DNA of 64,000 bases from Polaribacter sp. (GTDB lineage Bacteria; Bacteroidota; Bacteroidia; Flavobacteriales; Flavobacteriaceae): positions 62,001 to 126,000 of the forward strand of contig NZ_JAHEHX010000019.1 of NCBI RefSeq assembly GCF_024639685.1, given 5' to 3'. Made by a program: the position numbers and the translations under genes. The notes under the pieces are model-generated. The model made no database searches. It worked only from the letters and a program-made list of their open reading frames with translations, and was not told the origin of the DNA. This document shows, piece after piece, positions 17,923 to 26,554 of this stretch; positions within the stretch are counted from its first letter, which is position 1; every line of letters begins with the position of its first letter.

Positions 17923-18921
17923 TTATTTTAGTTGATTAAATTTTTTTCTACCCAATACAAAATATTGCCAAACAACAGTTTTGTGTAAATTGTAATCCCC
18001 TTTTTTACTTAATTGTTTTCTTTTATTTAAAAACTTAATTAAATTTTTATAAAAACTTAAATGAGCCTTTAAAATAGCCAAAGTATGAATAGGTTTTAAT
18101 TGAAAAATAAATTTAATACCAGCAATCCCGTCTAAAACTAGTCTTGAAAAGATTACAAATAAAAACCATTGATTAGGTACATTTTTTACTAAGTTAAATA
18201 GACTGTTTCTAAAGTTTAAAAATGTTTTTCTAGGATTCGTTTCTTGTAATGTAGCGCCTCCAACATGATATACAGTAGATGTACCAATGTACTTTATATC
18301 ATATCCTAAATTTTGAGTTCTCCAACATAAATCTATTTCTTCTTGATGAGCAAAGTAATCTTCATCAAAACCTTTTAGTTCGTTAAAAACTGATGAGCGT
18401 ATAAATAAACAAGCACCAGATGCCCAAAAAATATCAGCAATATCGTTAAATTGATTTTTATCTTTTTCAAGATAATTAAAAATACGCCCTCTACAATAAG
18501 GATAACCAAAAAAATCTATAAAACCACCTGCAGCCCCTGCATATTCGAATTTATTTTTATTTTTAAAGTCTAAAATTTTTGGTTGTACGACAGCTGTGTT
18601 TTTATTTTGTTTAAACTCCTTAGTAATAGAATTTAACCAATTTTCTGTAACCTCAATATCAGAATTAATTAATCCATAAATATCTGCATCTATAGAAAGT
18701 AAAGCATCATTATAGCCTTTTGCATAACCACCATTTTTTTTGTTCTCTATAATTTTTATTGTAGGATAAGATTCTTTTATATAAGCAATGGACTCATCTG
18801 TAGACGCATTATCTGCGACATAAACTTCTGCTTGTGGCAAGCTAAAATTTACAACAGAGGGTAAAAACTGTTCTAATAGTTTTTTACCATTCCAATTTAA
18901 TATAACAATCGCGGTTTTCAA
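17923..18921 (-). CDS. Family 2 glycosyltransferase
   Basis: 332 residues. GT-A core: AIVILNWNGKKLLEQFLPS at the start, VADNASTDES, GGYAKGYNDAL, INSDIEVTENWL (the metal-binding DxD region reads NSDIE) and ASGACLFIRSSVF, then GFDEDYFAHQEEIDLCWR, the acceptor/catalytic segment. This is the rhamnosyltransferase-like subgroup that builds surface polysaccharides. The C-terminal 80 residues are Lys/Phe rich and probably membrane-associated. It converges on the Sua5-family gene with only 2 bp between stops. Confidence 0.9.
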   Translation of the reverse strand: MKTAIVILNWNGKKLLEQFLPSVVNFSLPQAEVYVADNASTDESIAYIKESYPTIKIIENKKNGGYAKGYNDALLSIDADIYGLINSDIEVTENWLNSITKEFKQNKNTAVVQPKILDFKNKNKFEYAGAAGGFIDFFGYPYCRGRIFNYLEKDKNQFNDIADIFWASGACLFIRSSVFNELKGFDEDYFAHQEEIDLCWRTQNLGYDIKYIGTSTVYHVGGATLQETNPRKTFLNFRNSLFNLVKNVPNQWFLFVIFSRLVLDGIAGIKFIFQLKPIHTLAILKAHLSFYKNLIKFLNKRKQLSKKGDYNLHKTVVWQYFVLGRKKFNQLK

Positions 18922-18967
18922 GGTTGCGAATTTACATTTTATAACTGAGTTTTTTAATAAAGTTTTC

Positions 18968-19411
18968 TTAATTGTAACTTGGAATGTCTTTTAAGAAAAT
19001 ATAAGTTTCCTTTTCAAAATCCATTTTGCAGTAAAAGTGCTGCAACCCATTAGTAACTATTAAGTAGTTTGCATTCAGTTTTAAATTGTAACGTGCAATT
19101 TGATCAAAAGTATCTTGGGTAATTTTTATAGAAGGTGCTTTGCATTCTACAATTATCTCTGGTTTTCCATTTTTATTAAAGATTAAGATGTCAGTTCTTT
19201 TTTTACGATTATTAATAACAAGTTGCTTCTCTAAAGCTATAAGGCTTTCTGGATATCGTTTTTTACCAATTAAATAGTGTATAAAGTGCTGACGAACCCA
19301 TTCTTCTGGAGTAAGAACCAAGTATTTTTTTCTCAAATTATCAAAAATAAGCACCTTATTTTCGCTATTTTTGACTTTATAATTAATGTTAGGCAGATTG
19401 AGTTTTTGCAT
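18968..19411 (-). CDS. Stand-alone HsdR N-terminal-domain (PD-(D/E)xK-like) protein
   Basis: 147 residues from the ATG at 19411. The fold is that of the nuclease domain at the N-terminus of type I restriction subunit R: EEWVRQHFIHYLI, then KKRTDILIFNKNGKPEIIVECKAP, which is the D-x(n)-E-x-K motif (TDI...ECK). There is no helicase, specificity or methylase gene nearby, so this is not a restriction system. It is divergent from holA with 17 bp between starts. Similar single-domain proteins next to holA are familiar from flavobacteria. DNA repair or RNA/DNA processing is possible but unproven. Confidence 0.82.
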   Translation of the reverse strand: MQKLNLPNINYKVKNSENKVLIFDNLRKKYLVLTPEEWVRQHFIHYLIGKKRYPESLIALEKQLVINNRKKRTDILIFNKNGKPEIIVECKAPSIKITQDTFDQIARYNLKLNANYLIVTNGLQHFYCKMDFEKETYIFLKDIPSYN

Positions 19412-19428
19412 CAATCAAAAGTAAGAAA

Positions 19429-20430
19429 ATGAACGAAATTAAAAACATTGTTTCAGATATTAAAAATGGAACTATAAAACCCATCTACTTTCTTATGGGT
19501 GAAGAACCTTACTATATTGATAAAATTTCTGATTATATTGAAGAAAATGTGCTTGAAGAAGCAGAAAAAGGTTTCAACTTACAGGTAATGTACGGAAGAG
19601 ACGCTTCTATTGATGATATTGTTGCTTCTGCTAAACGTTACCCAATGATGGCAGAAAAGCAAGTTATTATAATTAAAGAAGCTCAAGATTTAAGCAGATC
19701 TATAGAAAAATTAGTTAGCTATGCAAATAACCCTCAACCAACTACAGTATTGGTTATCAATTACAAATACAAAAGACTAGATAAGCGTAAAAAACTGCAT
19801 AAAGCAATTGCTAAAACTGGCTTAGTTTATGAAAGTAAAAAGTTATATGATAATAAAGTAGCAGATTGGATTCGTAGAGTTTTAAATGGTAAAAATTATC
19901 AAATAGCTCCTAAGGCTGCACAAATGTTAGTTGACTTTTTAGGAACTGATTTAAGTAAAATATCAAATGAATTAGATAAGTTAACTTTAATACTACCTAA
20001 AGAAACCATTATTAATGATAATCACATAGAAGAGAATATAGGTATTTCTAAAGATTTTAATAATTTTGAATTATTAAAAGCTATTGGTGATAAAAATGTT
20101 CTAAAGGCAAATAGAATTATTAATTATTTTGTCGACAACCCTAAGAATAATCCAACAGTGATGACAATCTCTTTGTTGAATAATTTTTTCACTAAGCTTT
20201 TATTATTTCACGGTCTACAAAATAAGTCTAAAGATGCTGTATCTAAAGCATTAGGGGTAAACATTTATTTTGTAGAAGATTACTTTTTGGCTTCTAGAAA
20301 TTACCCAATGCGTAAAGTAGCGCAGATAATTGCATTTTTAAGAGATGCAGATGTAAAAAGTAAAGGAGTAGGGGCAAACCAAACTCAAGGTGATATTTTA
20401 AAAGAATTGATTTTTAAAATATTACACTAA
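19429..20430 (+). CDS. holA: DNA polymerase III subunit delta
   Basis: 333 residues, normal for clamp-loader delta. N-terminal part has YFLMGEEPYYIDKISDYI, then YPMMAEKQVIIIKEAQDL; the middle carries LVDFLGTDLSKISNELDKL and the C-terminal collar domain ends with the conserved GVGANQTQGDILKELIFKIL. It opens the sliding clamp as part of the clamp loader. It is followed 9 bp later by the DUF1569 gene, likely on the same transcript. Confidence 0.93.
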   Translation: MNEIKNIVSDIKNGTIKPIYFLMGEEPYYIDKISDYIEENVLEEAEKGFNLQVMYGRDASIDDIVASAKRYPMMAEKQVIIIKEAQDLSRSIEKLVSYANNPQPTTVLVINYKYKRLDKRKKLHKAIAKTGLVYESKKLYDNKVADWIRRVLNGKNYQIAPKAAQMLVDFLGTDLSKISNELDKLTLILPKETIINDNHIEENIGISKDFNNFELLKAIGDKNVLKANRIINYFVDNPKNNPTVMTISLLNNFFTKLLLFHGLQNKSKDAVSKALGVNIYFVEDYFLASRNYPMRKVAQIIAFLRDADVKSKGVGANQTQGDILKELIFKILH

Positions 20431-20439
20431 ATTTAGATT

Positions 20440-20892
20440 ATGAAAAATATATTCAGCCAAAAAATTACTGAAGAAGTTCTAGAAAGAATTAACAATCTTA
20501 CTAAAGATACACAACCAAAATGGGGTAAAATGTCAGTTTCACAAATGCTAGCACATTGCTCTGTAACTTATGAAATGGTTTACACAAAAAAAAACCAAAA
20601 GCCAAATGCTTTTACAAGATGGATTCTTAAAACAATTGTTAAAAGTGCAGTAGTATCAGAAAAACCATATCCTAAAAACAGTAGAACAGCTCCTCAGTTT
20701 TTAATTACAGATCAGAAAGATTTTTTAGAAGAGAAAAAGAAGCTTGAAAATTATATTATTCAAACTCAAGAATTGGGAGAAACACATTTTGACGGAAAAG
20801 AATCTAATTCGTTTGGTAAGCTTACAACTGCAGAATGGAATATTATGTTCTACAAACATTTAGATCATCACTTAACTCAATTTGGAGTATAG
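20440..20892 (+). CDS. DUF1569 (DinB-like) protein
   Basis: 150 residues with the four-helix DinB/YfiT-like pattern: KWGKMSVSQMLAHCSVTYEM with one His near residue 41 and FYKHLDHHLTQFG at the C-terminus supplying the other histidines of a probable metal site. Members of this superfamily include thiol-dependent transferases. No substrate can be assigned. Co-oriented with holA and ended by a strong terminator. Confidence 0.85.
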   Translation: MKNIFSQKITEEVLERINNLTKDTQPKWGKMSVSQMLAHCSVTYEMVYTKKNQKPNAFTRWILKTIVKSAVVSEKPYPKNSRTAPQFLITDQKDFLEEKKKLENYIIQTQELGETHFDGKESNSFGKLTTAEWNIMFYKHLDHHLTQFGV

Positions 20893-20896
20893 TATT

Positions 20897-20929
20897 AAAA
20901 AAAGCCTGATATTTCAATCAGGCTTTTTT
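20897..20929. terminator. Bidirectional intrinsic terminator
   Basis: Stem AAAAAGCCTGAT pairs with ATCAGGCTTTTT around an eight-base loop. It separates the convergent DUF1569 and M28 peptidase genes. Confidence 0.9.
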
Positions 20930-20955
20930 ATCTCTAGATTAAGAAATACTACTTC

Positions 20956-21999
20956 TTAATTTTCTTCTTTTTTAGCTTTATCAGCTATAATTCTAGTTTC
21001 TTTATTCGCAACTTCCCAAGCAGTATGAAAAACTAACTTTGTTCTATTTTCTAATAATTCATAGTTAATTTTATCTGGTGTATCAGTTGGTTTATGATAA
21101 TCAACATGAGTACCATTAAAATAAAAGATAATTGGCACATTGTTTTTTACGAAGTTATAATGATCTGATCTGTAGTAAAAACGATTAGGATCATTCTCAT
21201 CATTGTATTTATAATCTAAATTTATGTTTGTATACTTCTTATTCATTGCTTCAGAAATAGTATGCAATTCTGTACTTAACTTATCTGAACCAATTAAATA
21301 AACATAGTTGGGATCTGCTTTATGTCTGCTGTCAATTCTACCAATCATGTCTATATTTAAATCACAAACTGTATTTCCTAAAGGAAATATAGGATCAACA
21401 TCAGTATAGTATTTAGAACCTAACAGTCCTTTTTCTTCACCAGTAACATGTAAAAACAAAATAGATCTTTTGGGACCTTTACCAGCTTTAGCGGCAATTT
21501 GAAAAGCTTCTGCAATCTCTAACATAGCAACAGTACCTGAGCCGTCATCATCTGCACCATTATAAACTATACCGTTTTTAACTCCTTCATGATCTAGATG
21601 CGCAGAAATTACTACAATTTCTTCTGGCTTTTCAGATCCTTCTATAAATGCAACTACATTTTCTGAATCTTTAAACTTTCCTCTTCTTGTATTTTTATTA
21701 ATCCATTCTGCAGGAACTTCTTGAAAATAATCATCTCCACCAATTGGACTAACTATACCTTGACTTTTATAAAAGTTTTTTAAATATTCTACGGCAGTTT
21801 TTTGACCAGGTTCACCAGTTTCTCTTCCTTCAAACTCGTCAGAAGCATATGTAAATAAGTGATTACCTAAATCTTTTGCTGTAATAGTTGCTGCGTATTT
21901 TGCTGCCTGATCTACATTTGCATCTTCAATAGATGCTTCTTTGCTAGTACCACAAGCCATAAAAACTAAAGCACTTGCAACATAAAGTATTTTTTTCAT
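20956..21999 (-). CDS. M28 family zinc aminopeptidase, lipoprotein
   Basis: 347 residues. Lipobox MACGTS places the lipid anchor on Cys16, so the enzyme sits in the periplasm or outer membrane. The metal ligands of M28 peptidases are visible: SAHLDHEG, NGADDDGSGT, HVTGEEKGLLGS (catalytic Glu plus ligand Glu) and NIDMIGRID, with SDHYNF near the end giving the last His. It probably trims N-terminal residues from peptides. It stands alone, 70 bp downstream of the FecCD-type ABC genes on the same strand. Confidence 0.9.
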   Translation of the reverse strand: MKKILYVASALVFMACGTSKEASIEDANVDQAAKYAATITAKDLGNHLFTYASDEFEGRETGEPGQKTAVEYLKNFYKSQGIVSPIGGDDYFQEVPAEWINKNTRRGKFKDSENVVAFIEGSEKPEEIVVISAHLDHEGVKNGIVYNGADDDGSGTVAMLEIAEAFQIAAKAGKGPKRSILFLHVTGEEKGLLGSKYYTDVDPIFPLGNTVCDLNIDMIGRIDSRHKADPNYVYLIGSDKLSTELHTISEAMNKKYTNINLDYKYNDENDPNRFYYRSDHYNFVKNNVPIIFYFNGTHVDYHKPTDTPDKINYELLENRTKLVFHTAWEVANKETRIIADKAKKEEN

Positions 22000-22069
22000 C
22001 GATTTAATTTTATTAATTATTAAAAAACTAGTATCTCAAAAATAACAAAAAGTTACTCCTAATTCAAAA

Positions 22070-22867
22070 TTAGTTTGCTTTAATAACAAACTGTTTTAAC
22101 TTGGTATCGTAATTAATAATAGTATCAGGAAATAAATCTTCTAGAGCATTTATGTTATTTAACTCATCTATTGATCCAGAAATAACTTTATTGTCTTTAA
22201 ATAAAATAACATTATCAGAAAATTGTAATGCTAAATTTACCTGATGTGTGGAGATAATTATGGTTTTAGAAGTTTTTTGAACCAATTTTTTAAGAAGTGC
22301 AAATATTTTTAAAGTATGATGTATGTCTAAGTGAGCAGTTGGTTCATCTAAAATTATAATCGCTGTATCTTGGGCTAAGGCTCTTGCAATTAAAACACGT
22401 TGTAACTGACCATCACTCAATTCATAAAAGAATTTGTGTTGTAAGTGTTCAATTTCTGTTTGTTGTAAAGCAATGTTTATTTTTTCGACATCATTATCAG
22501 ATAATTTATCTATCCAATTGGTGTAAGGTTGTCTTCCTAAAGCTACTAATTCAAAAACAGTGAGTTGGCTTTCGGGTAAACGTTCCGTTAAAACTAAACT
22601 TAATAAGGTAGAAATATTTCTATTAGTATAGCTTTCTAAGTTTTTTTGGTTAATAAAAATTGAACCTGATAATGCATTTTGAACTTTAGCGATGGTTCTT
22701 AAAAATGTAGATTTACCAATTCCGTTTTTTCCTAAAACTGTAATTAAGTTTTTTTCTTTTAAATTTAGATTGATGTCTTTTGCAACAATAGTTTTCTTTT
22801 TTCTATTCACGTAACCAATAGATAATTTTTCAGTCTTTAAAACGATATTATTTTGATTTTTATCCAT
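22070..22867 (-). CDS. FecE/BtuD-type ABC importer ATPase
   Basis: 265 residues. Walker A LGKNGIGKSTFLR, signature LSDGQLQRVLIARAL (Asp for the first Gly, as common in this subfamily), Walker B IIILDEPTAHLDIHH and H-loop STHQVNLAL. The TAHLDIHH pattern is typical of siderophore, heme or cobalamin importers. It follows the permease with 1 bp between the reading frames, so it is translationally coupled. No substrate-binding protein or TonB receptor is in the window. Confidence 0.9.
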   Translation of the reverse strand: MDKNQNNIVLKTEKLSIGYVNRKKKTIVAKDINLNLKEKNLITVLGKNGIGKSTFLRTIAKVQNALSGSIFINQKNLESYTNRNISTLLSLVLTERLPESQLTVFELVALGRQPYTNWIDKLSDNDVEKINIALQQTEIEHLQHKFFYELSDGQLQRVLIARALAQDTAIIILDEPTAHLDIHHTLKIFALLKKLVQKTSKTIIISTHQVNLALQFSDNVILFKDNKVISGSIDELNNINALEDLFPDTIINYDTKLKQFVIKAN

Positions 22868-22868
22868 C

Positions 22869-23897
22869 TTAAATAAAAATTTTCTTTTTCCGAATTAATA
22901 ACCAAATGACTACTGGTGCTCCAAATAAAGAGGTTATTGCATTAATAGGTAAAGTAAACCCGCTTGTTGGTAATTGTGCAATAGAATCGCAAATTAAAAG
23001 TATAATTCCACCTAAAATAGCAACTGCAGGTATTAATATTTTATGATTTGATGTTGTGAAAAGTAATTTTGAAATATGAGGTACAGCCAAACCAACAAAA
23101 GCAATTGGCCCTGAAAATGCTGTAATTACACCTGCTAAAATGCTTGTAATTAGTAGAATAATATTCCTGTTTCTTTTGACGTTTATTCCTATACTTTTCG
23201 CATAATGTTCACCTAATAAAAAACTATTTAATGGTTTAATAATCGTTAAGCTACCTAAAATACCAATAAAATAAATAGTAGCAAAAACAGCTATTTCTGC
23301 CCAACTTAAATTACCTAAACTACCAAAGCTCCAATATATATATTGTTGGATTTCTGATGCTTTAGAAAAGTAAGCCAAAACACTAATAATAGCTGATGCT
23401 AAACTGCCAAACATTAGACCTATAATTAGAATAGACATTATATTTCTTACTTTATTTGCAGCAACTATAACTGCTGTTAATACCAAAAAGGCACCTAAAC
23501 TTGAAGCGATTGGTAAAGACCAATTTGATATTGTTGGCGTAATTAAAATTCCGCTAAAAAAAGAAGTACCTAAAATTAGTATAGCCACTCCAAGACTTGC
23601 TCCAGACGAAATACCCAAAACAAAAGGACCAGCTAACGGGTTTCTAAATAAAGTTTGCATTAGCAAACCACAAATTGATAAACCAGAACCCACTAAAATT
23701 GCCGTAATTGCTTTGGGGAATCTAAAATTGAGAATTATGATTTCCCAACTTTCTTTAGAATAAATACCTCCAAAAAGTATCGAAAGTATATTTTTAATTG
23801 GAATGGATACCGAACCTAAACTAACATTTACAAAAAATAAAATTACCAGTAAAACTGATAAAATCATAAAGTGGACTGTGTAGTTTTTTGTAATCAT
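22869..23897 (-). CDS. FecCD-family ABC importer permease
   Basis: 342 residues with about ten membrane helices. Family landmarks are LRFPKAITAILVGSGLSICGLLMQTLFRNPLAGPFVLGIS near the N-terminus and SGPIAFVGLAVPHISKLL plus PTSGFTLPINAITSLFGAPVVIWLL at the C-terminus. This is the membrane part of a siderophore, heme or vitamin B12 importer. It forms a two-gene operon with the ATPase. A vitamin B12 role would fit the cobalamin adenosyltransferase elsewhere in the window, but that is speculation. Confidence 0.92.
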   Translation of the reverse strand: MITKNYTVHFMILSVLLVILFFVNVSLGSVSIPIKNILSILFGGIYSKESWEIIILNFRFPKAITAILVGSGLSICGLLMQTLFRNPLAGPFVLGISSGASLGVAILILGTSFFSGILITPTISNWSLPIASSLGAFLVLTAVIVAANKVRNIMSILIIGLMFGSLASAIISVLAYFSKASEIQQYIYWSFGSLGNLSWAEIAVFATIYFIGILGSLTIIKPLNSFLLGEHYAKSIGINVKRNRNIILLITSILAGVITAFSGPIAFVGLAVPHISKLLFTTSNHKILIPAVAILGGIILLICDSIAQLPTSGFTLPINAITSLFGAPVVIWLLIRKKKIFI

Positions 23898-23926
23898 AAT
23901 TAATTAAGGACAATCTTGTAAATAGG

Positions 23927-24502
23927 CTAATAGTTTTTTAAGAAATCAACTAATTTTTGAACTGCTAAACCTCTGTGAGAAATTTTATTTTTTTCTGATG
24001 AACTCATGGTTGCAAAAGATTCGTTGTAATTAGTAGGTTTAAAGATTGGGTCATACCCAAAACCTTTTTCACCTTGTTTTTCTGTTAAAATTGTACCAGT
24101 ACAAATTCCTTCAAATAAAAATTGCTCTTCATTTAAATTTAAACAAATAGCAGTTCTAAATTGAGCCTCTCTATTAGATTCATTATTCAATTCATCCAAT
24201 AATTTTTGCATATTTCTTTCTGTATTTTTGGGTTCACCTGCAAAACGTGCAGAATATACACCAGGTTTGCCATTTAAAGCAGCTACTTCTAAACCAGTGT
24301 CATCAGCAAAACAGTTATAACCATAATTTTTGGTAATATAGTCTGCTTTTAATTTGGCATTACCTTCTAAAGTAACCTCAGTTTCATCTACTTCTTCAGT
24401 ACAATTAATGTCTTTTAAACTTAATATTTCTATAGAATTTGATAACATTTGTTGCACCTCTCTAAGCTTGTTGAGATTATTTGTTGCGAAGACTAATTTC
24501 AT
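23927..24502 (-). CDS. rdgB: dITP/XTP pyrophosphatase (Ham1 family)
   Basis: 191 residues. Motifs LVFATNNLNKLREVQQML at the N-terminus, CFADDTGLEVAALNGKPGVYSARFAG in the middle and GEKGFGYDPIFKP with SSEKNKISHRGLA near the C-terminus are diagnostic. It removes inosine and xanthosine triphosphates from the nucleotide pool. It sits 29 bp upstream of the FecCD permease on the same strand, possibly sharing a transcript. Confidence 0.95.
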   Translation of the reverse strand: MKLVFATNNLNKLREVQQMLSNSIEILSLKDINCTEEVDETEVTLEGNAKLKADYITKNYGYNCFADDTGLEVAALNGKPGVYSARFAGEPKNTERNMQKLLDELNNESNREAQFRTAICLNLNEEQFLFEGICTGTILTEKQGEKGFGYDPIFKPTNYNESFATMSSSEKNKISHRGLAVQKLVDFLKNY

Positions 24503-24582
24503 TAAAACTAAATTGATTTATACAAATGTAATCATTTTATAAAGTAGATCTATGTGAAAAATTACACAGCAAAAAGATTGGT

Positions 24583-25056
24583 TTACTCATGATGATAAGG
24601 TTCATTTTTTAAAATTGTAAAACCTCTGTAAATTTGTTCAACTACAAAAAGACGAATCATTTGATGAGAAAATGTCATTTTAGAAAGCGATATTTTTCCT
24701 TGTGATTTTTGGTATACAGCATTAGAAAACCCATAAGGTCCTCCTATAACCAGAACCAATTGTTTTAGTCCAGCGTTCATTTTCTTTTGTAGATATTTCG
24801 AAAATTCAATAGATGTAAACTGCTTTCCTTTATCATCTAGCAACACCAAAAAATCTGTGTTTTGTAGTTTTTTAAGAATAAGTTCACCTTCTTTTTCTTT
24901 CTGCTGGAGTTCACTTAGGTTTTTAACATTTTTAATATCTGGTATTATATCTATCTCAAACTTAATGTAATGTTTTAGACGGTTTTGATATTCGTCTATC
25001 AAAAGCGATAGTTGTTTATGATCTGTTTTTCCTATCGCTAAAAGTTTAATTTTCAT
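24583..25056 (-). CDS. rlmH: 23S rRNA pseudouridine-1915 N3-methyltransferase
   Basis: 157 residues, the exact family size. SPOUT fold with the knotted SAM site LVLVIGGPYGFS, and the conserved end KMTFSHQMIRLFVVEQIYRGFTILKNEPYHHE. It methylates the pseudouridine in helix 69 of 23S rRNA. It is divergent from nadC with 59 bp between starts. Confidence 0.97.
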   Translation of the reverse strand: MKIKLLAIGKTDHKQLSLLIDEYQNRLKHYIKFEIDIIPDIKNVKNLSELQQKEKEGELILKKLQNTDFLVLLDDKGKQFTSIEFSKYLQKKMNAGLKQLVLVIGGPYGFSNAVYQKSQGKISLSKMTFSHQMIRLFVVEQIYRGFTILKNEPYHHE

Positions 25057-25115
25057 GAATCAAAATTACGAATTATGACGTTTGAATTGCTATTTTTACA
25101 TCAGAATTAAATGAT

Positions 25116-25972
25116 ATGATTACAGAAGTACAATTTTTGAACGAATTAGACTTAATAATAAAAAATGCGATAAGAGAAGATATTGGTGATGGAGATCACA
25201 CTTCTCTTTCTTGTATTCCTTTAGAAGCAGAAGGTAAAGCTAAATTGTTAGTAAAAGATACAGGCGTAATTGCTGGTGTAGAATTTGCAAAGCAAGTGTT
25301 TTCTTATGTAGATCCAGATTTAGAAGTTGAAAATTTTATGAGTGATGGTGATGAAGTTAAGTTTGGAGATATTGTATTTCATGTTTCAGGTAAGTCAAGA
25401 TCAATTTTAATGGCAGAACGTTTGGTGTTAAATGCTATGCAAAGAATGTCTGCAATTGCAACTAAAACAGCATTTTTTTCAAACTTGCTGAAAGGTACAT
25501 CAACTAAAGTTTTAGATACAAGAAAAACAACACCAGGAATTAGAGCTTTAGAAAAATGGGCTGTAAAGATTGGAGGAGGAGAAAATCATAGATTTGCATT
25601 ATATGATATGGTTATGATTAAAGATAATCATATAGATTTTGCAGGTGGTATAACAGCTGCTATAAACAGAACGAAAAAGTATTTAGCAGAAAAAAAATAA
25701 ATATAAAAATTATTGTAGAGGCAAGAAGTTTAGAAGAAATTGAAGAAATTTTGACCAACGAAGGTGTGTACAGAATTTTAATTGATAATTTTAATTACGA
25801 AGATACTAGAAAAGCAGTATCTTTAATTGGCGGCAAATGTTTAACAGAATCTTCTGGAGGTATAAATGAAAATACTATTAGAAAGTATGCAGAATGTGGT
25901 GTAGATTATATATCTTCTGGATCTTTAACACATTCTGTGTATAATTTAGATTTAAGTTTAAAAGCTATATAA
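25116..25972 (+). CDS. nadC: Nicotinate-nucleotide pyrophosphorylase, split by a -1 frameshift
   Basis: The two halves of one NadC protein lie in different frames. Codons 1-194 (25116-25700) carry DIGDGDHTS, AERLVLNAMQRMS, DTRKTTPGIRALEKWAVKIGGGENHR and MIKDNHID, and end EKK-stop. From 25697 the -1 frame continues without a gap as INIKIIVEARSLEEIEEIL, then DNFNYEDTRKAV, TESSGGINENTIRKYA and GVDYISSGSLTHS. The shift is in a run of eight A (25690-25697); nine A would restore one 285-residue frame. The in-frame bases are A_AAA_AAA followed at once by TAA, the classical -1 slippery form. The enzyme turns quinolinate and PRPP into nicotinate mononucleotide for de novo NAD. The truncated first half lacks later active-site residues. 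Expressed by slippage, broken, or a base-call error are all possible. Confidence 0.9.
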
Positions 25973-25978
25973 ATTTCT

Positions 25979-26548
25979 ATGTTAAGTTTTTTTGATTATG
26001 AAAATTACACAAAAATTGATTTTACGAATACTAAAATCAAAAAAGGAGAATATGATAACTGTACATTTTTAAACTGTAACTTTGAAGGTATCCATGCCTC
26101 TAACATTCAATTTGTAGAGTGTCAATTTATAGGTTGCAATTTTAGTAATACAATTGTAAGCAATACAGCTTTTAAAGATGTTTCTTTTGTGGATTGTAAA
26201 ATGATTGGGGTAAAATTTAATGAATGTGATTCTTTTTTGCTGCAATTCAGTTTTAAAGATTGCCAATTAAACTTTAGTTCTTTTTACCAACTAAATATTC
26301 CAAATACCAAATTTATTAGTACTAACTTAGAAGAGGTAGATTTTACTGAATGTAATCTTATTGGTTCAGATTTTAGTAACTCAGACTTACATAATATCAT
26401 TTTTGAAAATACTATTGTAGAAAAAGCAGATTTTAGAACTGCAAAAAACTTTACTTTTAGTTTAGAGCAAAACAAAGTGAAAGGAGCACAATTTAGCAAA
26501 GAAAATCTTGAGGGGCTTTTATCAAAATATAAAATTGTTATAGATTAG
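25979..26548 (+). CDS. Pentapeptide-repeat protein
   Basis: 189 residues made almost wholly of A(D/N)LXX-type pentapeptides, for example YDNCTFLNCNFEGI, VECQFIGCNFSNT, VDFTECNLIGSDFSNSDL and ADFRTAKNFTF. This forms a right-handed quadrilateral beta helix. There is no signal peptide or membrane span, so it is cytoplasmic. Cys at several central positions is notable. Relatives include Qnr/MfpA gyrase-protecting proteins, but most have unknown roles. It lies 6 bp after nadC and 6 bp before the YihY gene, so the three are one operon. Confidence 0.9.
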   Translation: MLSFFDYENYTKIDFTNTKIKKGEYDNCTFLNCNFEGIHASNIQFVECQFIGCNFSNTIVSNTAFKDVSFVDCKMIGVKFNECDSFLLQFSFKDCQLNFSSFYQLNIPNTKFISTNLEEVDFTECNLIGSDFSNSDLHNIIFENTIVEKADFRTAKNFTFSLEQNKVKGAQFSKENLEGLLSKYKIVID

Positions 26549-26554
26549 TGGTAT

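Noticed and set aside
18968..19411. Type I restriction system
   Set aside because: Only the N-terminal nuclease domain is present; no hsdM, hsdS or helicase.
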